64,000 nt of DNA from Edaphochlamys debaryana (Eukaryota > Chlorophyta > Chlorophyceae > Chlamydomonadales): NCBI GenBank assembly GCA_016858145.1, contig JAEHOE010000025.1, forward strand, positions 248,001-312,000, written 5' to 3'. The position numbers were made by a program, and so were the translations under genes. Shown here piece after piece: positions 33,611 to 45,600 of this stretch. The first letter of the stretch is position 1; every line of letters begins with the position of its first letter. The notes beneath the pieces are model-generated. The model did not search any database. It was not told where the DNA came from and saw only the letters and a list, made by a program, of their open reading frames with translations.

Positions 33611-36600
33611 ATGGTGCGTACTCGCCGCACGCGTCTGGAGCTCGGGTGCAGCTCAAACATGCAGCAGGCCGCTGAGCTCGCTCATGTCCCTGCTATTGCA
33701 GTCCATTTTCTGGGAGGTCCCCAACGTCCAGGGCGAGGCCCCGTGCCCTCGCTCGGGTCACTCGTTCACCGTCCTCGGCGAGCGCTTCATTCTCTTCGGA
33801 GGCTGCGGTCGCAAGGATGGTGGGTAGCAGCGCTGCATGCTTTGGTGTCGGGCGTACATGGGCTAACCGGTTGACCTACACCGGTCGCGCAGGCAAGGCC
33901 GCGGCGTTCAATGACCTGTATGAGCTCGACACCAGCGATCCTGACGAGTTTAAGTGGAGGGAGCTGGTGGTCACCAACGTGCCCCCACCCCGTGCGCGAC
34001 ACACCGCAATTGCGGTGAGGAGGGGGGCGGGACAGGAGGGGGGTCCAGGGCTCGGTGGAGTTGGAAGGCCCAGCGGGGGCGGCACGGACATGGGCAGGCG
34101 GGGCTTTCGTCAACGCAGGCTTGCGGCTGCTTAACGTGTTACGCAACACTGGCTAGTGGGCAGCAGTTGGCATAGCTCTATGTGGGAATGGCGGGGCTGC
34201 TCGCTTTCAACGGCCGTCAGGCCAACCCTGCCCTGGCTGAGCAACCTGGGGAGTCCCCGCGAGCCGGCCGCAGGACCTGTGACCGATAGACCGCCCCGTG
34301 CCCCCTGCTTCGCAGCTTGACGATAAGCGCCTGCTCATCTTCGGCGGCCTGAACAAACGCATCCGCTACAACGATGTGTGGGTGTTCAACTATGACGACA
34401 AGGTGTGGACCTGCGTGGAGGTGGCGGGCGTGGCACCCGAGCCGCGCGCTCACTTCACCGCAACCCACTTCGGCAACCGCATCTTCATCTTCGGCGGCTA
34501 CGGTGGCAGCGGCCAGGTGTACAACGAGATGTGGGTGCTGCACTTCGGTGACGACGGCTTCCGCTGGGAGAACCTCACCGAGCAGATCACCGGCACGGGC
34601 CCCTCCCCGCGCTTTGACCACTCTGCCTTCATCTACCCTGTCACGCCCAACTCGGCCACGTACGACAAGCTGCTGATTATGGGCGGCCGCGACCTGAGCC
34701 AGATGTATCAGGACAGCCACATGCTGGACCTCAACAAGATGTCCTGGGAGAACGACACCCAGCCGCCCTCCCTGCCGTACGAGATCTGCAACAACGTGTG
34801 CGACGGCATTGAGAGCGTGCCCTACCACAAGGTCTTCAGCTTTGGCGGCCGCAAGGGCATGATGCAGTACCTCAACACCGTGGAGGTGATGGACTGCGGC
34901 AGCCAGATGTGGTCAACCCCGCCCGTTGACCACGGCAGCCCGCCTGTGGGACGCGAGGACACGGCCTGGGTCTTTGACGTCAAGACCTGCTCCCTCCTCA
35001 TCTTTGGCGGCTGGGCCAACCGCTGGCTGGGCGACCTGCACAAGCTCAACGTCTCCCCCATCATCGGCCCGCCCTACGCCTGCACCGGCATCCAGCCCGA
35101 GATGGGCCCCGTGTTCGGCTCCACCGAGCTCATCGTCCGCGGCCTGCGCTTCCGCGACGGCAAGGTGCAGGTCAAGTTCGGCACCAACGAGAAGAACGAG
35201 GTGGTGGTGGACGGCACCTACGTGGACTCGGAGACCATCCGCGTGCAGACGCCCAACTACGAGCAGTACGGCGCCCTGACCGTGGACGTGCGCGTGTCCA
35301 TCAACGGCGAGGGCTGGACAGTCAACAAGATCAAGTTTGCCTACTTCGCCAACACCGCCGCCCGCAACTGCATCGCCTACGGGCCCGGCCTGCTGGCCGA
35401 CACCGTGTCCAGCGTGGAGGTGCCCTTCATCATCCAGGCCAAGGACACGCTCAACGACAAGCGCACCAGCGGCGGCGACATCTTCAAGGTCACAGTCGTG
35501 TCGGCTGACGGCAAGTACGAGGGCGTGTCCCGCGTCAAGGACCTGCAGAACGGCCAGTACGAGGTCAACTACTTTGCGCCCACCGCTGGGGCCTACCTCA
35601 TCCACGTCTCCTTCAACGAGCTGGGCACCTCCGACTTCGTGCCAATCCGCGGCTCACCCTTCAGCGTCAAGTGCACGGACCCCTGGGTCAAGCACCGCGT
35701 CATGGGGCCTGCGCCGGCCAAGCGCAGGGGCTTCAGCTTCAACACGCTTGGCTCGGAGCTGCTGCTGTACGGCGGCGACAAGTCGGGCGTCATGGTGCTC
35801 AACACTGAGGGCCAGGAGTGGCGCTGGAGCGCCGCCAACGTGACCGGGGTCACGCCCCCGGACCGCACGCAGCACGTTGCTGAGGTGCTGGGCGAGAACG
35901 AGCTTGCCATCTTTGGCGGCATCAACCTTGCGGACCAGAACGACATGAACGATGTCTGGTACCTGAAGAAGACCGGCGAGGGCTGGTCGTGGAGCGGACC
36001 CAGGGAGAGCCGCCCCTACATCAGGTGTGTCCAGGCTTTGGTGTGGGGCTGGTGCCGAGTAGGGGCTAGGGGCTTGGTACTCAACGCCCGAGACTCGGGC
36101 TGGGGACCAGGGGCTGGGGATGGGGCTTGAGCAGGGTGCGGATACCGGTACGGTCGCATGTGGGTTGCGGGCATGGCAAGTTGGCTTGCGCTGGGGCTCA
36201 GGGCCTAGGGCCCACGCGGCTTTGCACAGCAGGTGCCATCTGGGTCGGCGGTGTGGGCCTGGGCTTAGGCTTTGGCTGCAAACCAAACGTTGAGGGCTCG
36301 GGGCTTTCCCTATGTTGCATGGCTGGGCCCATCTGGGTCGGACTGTACAGCCTTGCATGACCTTCCCTCCCCTGCTTTGCCCTCGCGCTCCAGGCACCCC
36401 AAGACGTCGTACGCACGTGACGGCCCGCCTGAGCCGTATGTGCCGGCCCCGCTGCCGCCGCCTCCGCCCCAGCCCCTGCGGCCTCAACAGGGCGCGGCGG
36501 CGGTGCCCCAGCCGCCGGCCCCTGCCCCCGCACCAGCCCCGGCAGCTGCTAAGCCTCCCAGCCGCAGCCCGAGCAATGCTGGCGCAGCTGCCAAGGCTCC

Positions 36601-39600
36601 CAGCAGGAGCCCAAGCACCGCTGGTGCGGCGGCGGATAGCCAGCCCGCTGCTGGCTCGCGCCCGGCTAGCGGTGCCAAGTCCGTTACTGGCTCTCGCCCG
36701 GCCAGCGGCACCGTCCAGCCCGCAGCCGGCTCTCGCCCCGCCAGCGGCACTGCGCAGTCCGCTGCTGGCTCGCGCCCTGCCAGCGGCACTGTTCAGCCCG
36801 CAGCCGGCTCGCGCCCGGCCAGCGGTGCTGCGCAGTCGGCTGCTGGCTCCCGCCCTGTCAGCGGCGGCGCCCAGTCTGCGGCCGGCTCCCGCCCCGCGAG
36901 TGGTGCCAAGTCGGCTACTGGCTCGCGCCCGGCTAGCGGCGCAAAGTCAGCGACCGGCTCGCGACCGGCCTCTGCCGCCAGGTCCGCTTCCGGCCTCGAG
37001 GAGGGTGCTGAGCTAGGCGGTGATGGCCTGGAGACCATCGCCGAGGGCGCGGGCGATGCCTACGCTGACGGCGAGGAGCAGCTGCAGGAGGACGTGGCGG
37101 CCGAGGAGGCTGCCGAGGCGGAGGCGCAGATGGAGGCCGAGATGGCCGAGGAGGGCGCGGGCGAGGGTGGTGACCTTGGGCTGGACCCTGAGGCCGAGGC
37201 CCCGCCGCAGGAGGGTGAGGAGGCGCCGGTGGAGGGCGAGGAGCCCCCGGCTGATGAGGGCTACGGCGAGGAGCCTGCTCCCGCTGAGGGCGAGGAGCCC
37301 GCACCGGCTGAGGGTGAGGAGCCGGCGCCTGAGGGCGAGGAGCCCGCAGCTGATGAGGGCTACGGCGAGGAGCCCGCGCCGGCGGAGGGCGAGGAGCCCG
37401 CAGCGGATGAGGGCTTCGCTGACGAGCCGGCAGCTGAGGGCGAGGAGCCCGCACCTGCTGACGGCGAGGAGCCGGCGGCTGATGAGGGCTACGGCGAGGA
37501 GCCCGCGCCGGCGGAGGGTGAGGAGCCCGCAGCGGATGAGGGCTTCGCTGACGAGCCGGCAGCTGAGGGCGAGGAGCCGGCGGCGGATGAGGGCTACGGC
37601 GAGGAGCCGGCAGCCGAGGGCGAGGAGCCTGCTCCGGCCGAGGGTGAGGAGCCCCCGGCTGACGAGGGCTTTGGCGAGGAGCCCGCGCCGGCTGAGGGTG
37701 AGGAGCCCGCAGCGGATGAGGGCTTTGCTGACGAGCCGGCAGCTGAGGGCGAGGAGCCCGCACCTGCTGACGGCGAGGAGCCGGCGGCCGAGGGTGAGGA
37801 GCCGGCTGCTGATGAGCCGGCGCCCGAGGACGAGCCGGCGCCGGAGGGTGAGGAGCCGGCGGCTGAGGACGAGCCGGCGGCTGAGGACGAGCCGGCGGCT
37901 GAGGACGAGCCGGCGGCTGAGGACGAGCCGGCGGCTGAGGACGAGCCGGCAGCTGAGGACGAGCCGGCGGCTGAGGAGGAGCCGGCGGCTGAGGACGAGC
38001 CGGCTGCCGAGGACATGGAGCCGGCTGCGGACGGCGAGGAGCCGCCGCCTGAGGGCGACGAGCCCGCGCCGGAAGGCGAGGAGGACCCTAGCGCCCTGGC
38101 CCAGGAGCTGGAGGGCGCTGAGGACCGTGAGATGGAGGCTGCGCTGGACCAGGAGCTCGGAGACGACCTGGGCGGTGACGATGAGGGCCTGGAGATGCCG
38201 CCTGATGACGTAGGCGACATGCCCCCGCCTCCCGATGCGCCCATGCCGCCCCCGCCGCCGCCGCCTCCCCCGCCGCCGGTGATGCCTCCTCCTCCCCCGC
38301 CGCCGCCTCCGCCGCCGGTGATGCCGCCTCCTCCGCCCCCGCCGCCCCCGCCGCCGCCGCCTCTTGCGCCTCTGCCGCCCCCGCCCCCGCCGCCGCCAGC
38401 TGGCGAAATGGAGGCTGAGGACTTCGAGGACGACGAGGTGGCTGGGCTGCACGAGGAGGCCTCGGGTGCGGTGGCTGCGCCCACCACGTTTGTGGCCCCC
38501 GACATCGACACCTACGCCATGCCCACCGAGCCCGCTCCCGCCGCTGAGCCCGAGGCCCCGCCGGCCGAGGAGCCCGTGGCGCAGGGCTCCCGCCCCGCCT
38601 CTGGCGTTCCTGCTGGCTCCGCCCAGGGCTCCCGCCCGGCCTCCGGCATTCCCGCTGGCTCTGCTCAGGGCTCCCGCCCGGCCTCCGGCATCCCCGCTGG
38701 CTCTGCCCAGGGCTCGCGCCCGGCCTCCGGCGTCGTGGCGGGCTCTGCTCAGGGCTCTCGTCCGGCCAGCGTCGTCGCCGGCTCCGCCCAGCCGTCGCGC
38801 CAGGGCTCGATGGCCGGCGGTGCCGCTGCCTCGGCCCAGGGCTCCAGGCAGCCGTCCATGTCGGGCGCCCCCGCCGGCTCGGCCCAGGGCTCCCGCCAGG
38901 CCTCCATGTCCGGTGCCCAAGCGGCTTCCAGGCAGCAGTCGATGACCGGTGCCCCGGCCGGCTCCGCTCAGGCCTCTCGCCAGGCCTCCATGTCCGGCGT
39001 TCAGGCTGCCTCTCGCCAGGCGTCCGTGTCCGGTGCCCAGTCAGCTTCCAGGCAGCAGTCGATGACCGGTGCGCCTGCCGGCTCCGCTCAGGCCTCTCGC
39101 CAGGCCTCCTTGTCAGGCGTGCAGTCGACGTCCCGCCAGGCCTCCACGTCGGGTGCCCAGCCAGCTTCTAGGCAGCAGTCGCAGACCGGCTACGGCTCCC
39201 GCCAGCAGTCGTCAGCTCTGGAGGCGGTGCAGGAGGACGGCGCTCCCATTGACGAGCCGCTGGAGACCGTACCGGAGGACGGCGCTCCCCAGGGCTCCCG
39301 CCCGGCCAGCGTCGCCGCTGGCTCCGCCCAGCCGTCGCGCCAGGGCTCGATGGCCGGCGGTGCCGCCGCCTCGGCCCAGGGCTCCAGGCAGCCGTCCATG
39401 TCAGGTGCTCCCGCCGGTTCCGCCCAGGCCTCTCGCCAGGCCTCCCTGTCCGGCGCTCAGGGTGCCTCTCGCCAGGCGTCCATGTCCGGTGCCCAGGCGG
39501 CTTCCAGGCAGCAGTCGATGACCGGTGCTCCCGCTGGCTCCGCTCAGGCCTCCCGCCAGGCCTCCCTGTCCGGCGCTCAGGCGGCCTCTCGCCAGGCGTC

Positions 39601-42600
39601 CGTGTCTGGTGCCCAGTCAGCTTCCAGGCAGCAGTCGATGACCGGCGCTCCCGCCGGCTCCGCTCAGGCCTCTCGCCAGGCCTCCCTGTCCGGCGCCCTG
39701 GGTGCCTCTCGCCAGGCCTCCATGTCCGGCGCCCAGCCGGCTTCCAGGCAGCAGTCCGTGTCCGGTGACCAGCCCGCAGCCGCTTCCCGCCAGCAGTCTG
39801 GCCTGGGCTCGCGGCAGCAGTCGCAGACCGGCTACGGCTCTCGCCAGCAGTCATCGGCGCTGGAGGCGGTGCAGGAGGATGGCGCTCCGATGGAGGAGGA
39901 GCCCCTCGAGACTGTTCCAGAGGACGGTGCTCCCGAGGGCTCTCGCCCCGCCTCGGGCATTCCCGCTGGCTCCGCCCAGGGCTCCCGCCCAGCATCTGGC
40001 GTGGTCGCAGGCTCGGCCCAGGGCTCCCGCCCGGCCTCCGGCATCCCTGCTGGCTCTGCCCAGGGCTCGCGCCCGGCCTCCGGCGTCGTGGCGGGCTCTG
40101 CTCAGGGCTCCCGCCCGGCCAGCGTCGTCGCCGGCTCCGCCCAGCCGTCGCGCCAGGGCTCGATGGCTGGCGGTGCCGCCGCCTCGGCCCAGGGCTCCAG
40201 GCAGCCGTCCATGTCGGGTGCCCCCGCCGGTTCGGCCCAGGGCTCCCGCCAGGCCTCCATGTCCGGCGCTCAGGGTGCCTCCCGCCAGGCCTCCATGTCG
40301 GGTGCTCCCGCCGGCTCCGCTCAGGCCTCTCGCCAGGCCTCCATGTCCGGTGCTCAGAGCGCCTCCCGCCAGGGGTCCATGTCAGGTGCCCAGCCGGCTT
40401 CCAGGCAGCAGTCGCAGGCCGGCTACGGCTCCCGCCAGCAGTCGTTTGCTCTGGATGCAGTGCAGGAGGACGGGGCACCCATGGACGAGCCGCTGGAGGC
40501 TGTCCCCGAGGACGGCGCTCCCCAGGGCTCGCGTCCCGGCTCGGCGCTGCCTCCGGGCTCCGCCCAAGGCTCCCGCCCGGCCTCGGCTGTGCCTGCTGGC
40601 TCGGCTCAGGGCTCGCGCCCCGCCTCTGGCGTTATCGCCGGCTCCGCACAGGGCTCGCGCCCCGCCTCCGTCCTCGGCGGCTCGGTGCAGGGCTCACGTC
40701 CTGCCTCCGCGCTGGGTGAGCCCGAGCCTGTTGAGGGCTCGCGTCCCACGTCCGCCGTGCCTGCGGGCTCGGCGCAAGGCTCGCGTCCCGGCTCCGCGCT
40801 GCCTCCGGGCTCCGCCCAGGGCTCTCGCCCGGGCTCGGCTGTGCCAGCTGGCTCGGCCCAGGGCTCGCGCCCCGCCTCTGGCGTTGTCGCCGGCTCCGCA
40901 CAGGGCTCGCGCCCCGCCTCCGTCCTCGGCGGCTCGGTGCAGGGCTCGCGCCCCGTCTCTGCTATGGGCGAGGCTGAGGAGGCATACGGCTCCCGCCCGG
41001 GCTCGGCTGTGCCTGCTGGCTCGGCTCAGGGCTCGCGCCCCGCCTCTGGCGTTGTTGCTGGCTCCGCGCAGGGCTCCCGCCCCGCCTCCGTCCTCGGCGG
41101 CTCAGTGCAGGGCTCGCGGCCGGTGTCAGCCATGGGCGAGCCGGCGCCTGCTCAGGGCTCGCGCCCCGCCTCAGGGGTGCCTGCTGAGGCTCCGGTCCCG
41201 GCCGGCTCTCGCCCGGCTTCCGGCGCCATGGCTCCGCCTGCGCCGGCGGCGGCTGGCTCTCGCCGCGCCTCGTCCATGGCTGATGAGATGCTGCCTGGCG
41301 CCGTCAACAGCTCCCGCCCCATGTCGGCAGTCGCCGAGGGCGGCGAGCAGGGCGGCGACTCGGCTGAGCCCACGCCCGAGCTGCCCGTGTCGGCCCGTAA
41401 CACTGCCTGCGCTGTGGCCATCGACAAGGACCTGTACGTGATGACTGGTGACCACGACGGTGACCTAATGACGTGAGTCTTTGGGGCTGAGAGCTTTTTG
41501 CAGAGCCGCTGAGGCCGCGCCTCAAGGCGCCAGCCTCTGCTGCTTGAGGGGTCTTTATGGATTGCATAGCTCCTAGGCTCTAGTGCAAAGCCCTTGCCAG
41601 TTTCCTTGCCTTACACCCCCTCGCCTGCCTTCCCCCCGCTTCGCAGTGAGATGGCCATGGTGGACACCTCGGACCGCGTCTGCGCCCACTGGATGGAGCC
41701 CATCATGAAGGGCGCCATGCCGGCGCCCCGCAAGGCCGCCGCCGCCGCCTCCACCGCCAACCGCATCGTCATGTTCGGCGGCCAGATCACCAACGATGAG
41801 GGCGAGACCGTGGTGACCGGCGAGCTGGTCATCATGGAGATCACCGGCCCCAACTCCATGTTCGTCACCATCGACCCGCCCACCGCCGGCCTGCACGGCG
41901 TGCCCTGCGCCCGCTACGGCGCCGTGATGCAGGAGTTCTCGCACGGCAAGGTCTTCCTGCACGGCGGCATCGATGCCACGGGCAAGCCCCTGAACGACGG
42001 CTGGCTGTTCGACGTGGCCGCCGTCAGCTGGGAGCTGGTGTACTTTGGCGCCTCGGACGTGGTGCTGCCGACGGGCAGCGCGGCCACGCTGCTGCACGGC
42101 CGCGTGGTGCTGCTGACGGCGGCCGCCGGCTCGCCCAAGCTGGACATCGTGCAGAGCCTGGACTTCATGGAGCTGCGCGAGGGCCTGTCGTTCACGCCCA
42201 AGATGCGCGTGGCCACCGAGCAGCTGCTCAAGAGCATGGAGGACTGGGTGGACGCGCAGGTGAGGGCTTGAGGCTGGCGGTTTGGCTTGGGAGGGCCAAG
42301 AGGATCGGGACTGCGGTTCTGGCATGCGGGACTGTGGCTCCAGCATATTGGGGCTTGGGCTGGGGACTGGGGGCTGGGGGCTGGGGCTTGCAGCCGAAGT
42401 CCCCGCAAGGCATACCTTAAACTGGGGCTCTAAAACCTGGCTCCGACTTCAGCTGCTTGCAGCTCAAGCTGTTGCTTTGGCTAAGGCCTGCAGCTCGGGC
42501 TCAAGCCGTGAACCCTTGCCTTCTCGCCGCATCAGCCTTAGGCTCAAGCGTGCGCTCCCTTGGCTCCTGCTGACCCTGCCCCTTGCTCCCTTTCCCCCTC

Positions 42601-45600
42601 CGCAGGCGCACGGCATGGAGCTAGCCCGCAACCCCGAGAAGCTGCTCAAGGACTTCGAGAACGGCCTTCGCAAGGTGATGGACGCCCTGTTCCAGGTCAA
42701 GAGCCAGCGCGCCTCGACGGACCTGCTCATCGACCAGCTGCACGAGGCCTTCGCCCAGCTCACCAAGGACAAGATCCCCGGCATCGCCAAGATGGAGAAG
42801 CGCCTGGAGGACGCCGCCCACAAGTGGGACGAGATCAAGAAGGCGCAGCCGCAGGTCAAGACTGACGTGGAGCCCATCCAGGTAGGCACCGTTAAAGGGG
42901 CTTGGCAGGTGGAAGGCAGGGGTGGGGCAGATTGCCTGCCGCCCGCCCTTGCTCCGGCCCGCCCTCTCCTGTCCCTGCCTCCGCCGCCCTGCCCTACCCT
43001 GCATCTTCTGCTCCTGACCCCTTTCCCCCATGCCCTCGCTGCCTCGCTGCCCTCAGGTCCAGAAGGGCGAGGACATTAAGAAGGAGATCGAGACCTTCGC
43101 CGCCAAGGTGCGCAACTACCGCAACGACTTCCGCAAGCGCAGCTTCTTCAAGTACGCCACCGGCTTCGACGGTGCCTACCCCGAGCTGGACACGGCTGCC
43201 CGCGAGCTGGCCGACCTCAAGAAGGAGTGCGACCGCCTGTCGGAGCTGGCCAGCGTGTTCGAGTTCCCGCAGCTGGTCGAGCCCGTGACCATGGCCATCA
43301 AGGAGACGGTGGAGGACCTGGTGATGGTCAAGGACGTGTGGGACACGGCCGTGCTGTGCGAGCTGCAGTTCCAGGTGGGCGGGTGCGGGGAGTCAGGTTG
43401 GAGGGGTGTGTGAGGGTTGCCGGCTACGGGTTTGGGTAGGCCCTGGCACGGGTGGGCGTGCCGTGCGGGCTGAGCCCTTCTGCCCGGCATGTCTGGCTTG
43501 CAAGCTCAGTGCCTGACGTGTTCCGTGCCCTCCCTGCTGCCCTCAGGACTGGCGCGGCACCCTGTGGAGCGACATCCGCACGGACATCATGGAGGAGGGC
43601 GCCAAGCAGTTCGTCAAGGAGGTCAAGTCCCTGAGCAAGAAGGTCCGCGACGAGGACTGCTTCCACGGCGTGGACCAGGCCGTCAAGAACTTCCTGGTCT
43701 CCGTGCCGCTGGTGGCCGACCTGCGCAGCCCCGCCATGCGCGACAGGCACTGGGAGCAGCTCATGTCCACCACCAAGGTGCGTGGGAGGGGAAGGGATGG
43801 GATAGGATGAGGGGCAACGGCGCAGCGCCAGCAGCGTGGGGTTAGCCGTTGAGGGCCGCAGGCGTTATTGCAATCAAGCTTCTGCGTCCTTGCATGCTCT
43901 GAGCCGCCCTTTCCAGGCTAGATTGCTTGCCTTTCGGAGCTCGCCTCACACTGCTCTCCCTCCGCTTCGTCACTTGCCCTTGTTCACCCGTCCTGCCCTC
44001 CTCCCCGCCTTCCTTCCCCCCTCCGTCCCCCCAGGTCATGTTCAACGTCAAGGACCCCAACTTCAAGCTCAACGACCTGCTGGCCCTGGAGCTGCACAAG
44101 TTCGAGGAGGAGGTGGGCGAGATCGTGGACCGCGCCCAGAAGGAGGAGAAGATGGAGATCGCGCTCAAGAAGCTGAACGACACGTGGACCCGCGTGGAGT
44201 TCCAGTTCCACCGCCACAAGGACTACCCCGTCTACACCATCAAGATGGCGGAGGAGGACTTCGAGGTGGGTGGTTGAGCTGCTGTTGGTTGCTGGGCTGT
44301 GCGTCAGGCCTTGCTTGAGCTGCTTGCGGCACCTGAGCCGCCTTGCCCCGCTCCCGGCCTGTGCCTTAAGCCACCCGCCTTCACGCCTCCCTGCCCGTCC
44401 TCTCCCCGCCAGGCGCTGGAGGACAACCAGGTGCAGGTGCAGGGCATGATTGCCAACCGCTACATGACGACCTTCAAGGACGAGATCCTGGGCTGGCAGA
44501 AGAAGCTCAACGACGTGGCTGACGTCAACCAGATCATGTCCGAGATCCAGCGCACCTGGGCCTACCTCGAGTCGCTGTTCATCCACTCGGAGGAGGTCAA
44601 GAAGGAGCTGCCGGAGGCCACCGTGCGCTTCGCCAACATCGACTCCGAGGTCAAGAAGGTGGGCCGGGGGGGCCTGGGTGCTCCTTGGCGAGGGCTTCAG
44701 GGCGCTTGCTGATTGCCGTGCGGTTGGCTTCCCGGCACGTGCTGTAGTTCCAACGCAAGCACTCCTCCCCTTGTCCTGGGAGCCCCTCGTTTGCTATCCT
44801 CAGCGTCTTACCAACGCACCCCACCTGTCCCCGCCCCCCTCAGGTGCTGGCCGAGTTCAAGGAGCTTAAGAACTGCGTGGCCTGCTGCCACCGCGAGGGC
44901 CTGTACGCCAACCTGGAGACGCAGGAGCGCGAGCTGGAGATCTGCAAGAAGGCGCTGAACGACTACATGGAGTCCAAGCGCCGCGCCTTCCCGCGCTTCT
45001 ACTTCGTGTCCGCGGCCGACCTGCTGGACATCCTGTCCAACGGCAACAACCCCTCGCGCGTGCAGGTGCACATGAACAAGTGCTTCCAGGCAAGTTCCTC
45101 TTTAGGCGCGGGGCTGGTCAGAGCTTGAAGCGGGGCACGGCGGGGGTGGAGCGGAGGGAAGGCAGAGGTTGTTGTGCGGTCGGCCTGTTGGCACGGCTTT
45201 TCAAGTGCACCGCTTTGACGGTGGATTAACTTCTAATCAAGCAGGCTCCGCTTTCTCTCCCATGCAGGCCATTGACAAGCTGCGCCTGGACTCGGAGGAG
45301 GTGGTGCCGGGCCGCCGGCCCAAGGGCCTGGGCATGGAGTCGTGCGTGGGCATCGAGTACGTGCCCTTCTCTACGCCGCTGCCGCTGGAGAACAAGGTGG
45401 GGGCCTGCGCCTCGCAGCTGTTGAGGCGCTGCGCTGCATGCTTGTGTCCCTCCCTGATGCCCTCGGTCGGCCTTGCCTAATGCACGCACCCATCCTCTGC
45501 TCCGTCCCGCACCTGCCCCTTCTCCCTTCACCTTGCTTGCCGCGTCCCGCCCGGCCCCTCTCCTCCCCCCAAGGTGGAGGAGTACATGAACGACATCATC

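Noticed and set aside
37013..38920. 635-codon open frame on the minus strand opposite the dynein insert
   Set aside because: It is a shadow of GC-rich repeat codons; the plus frame joins in phase to Kelch exons on both sides.
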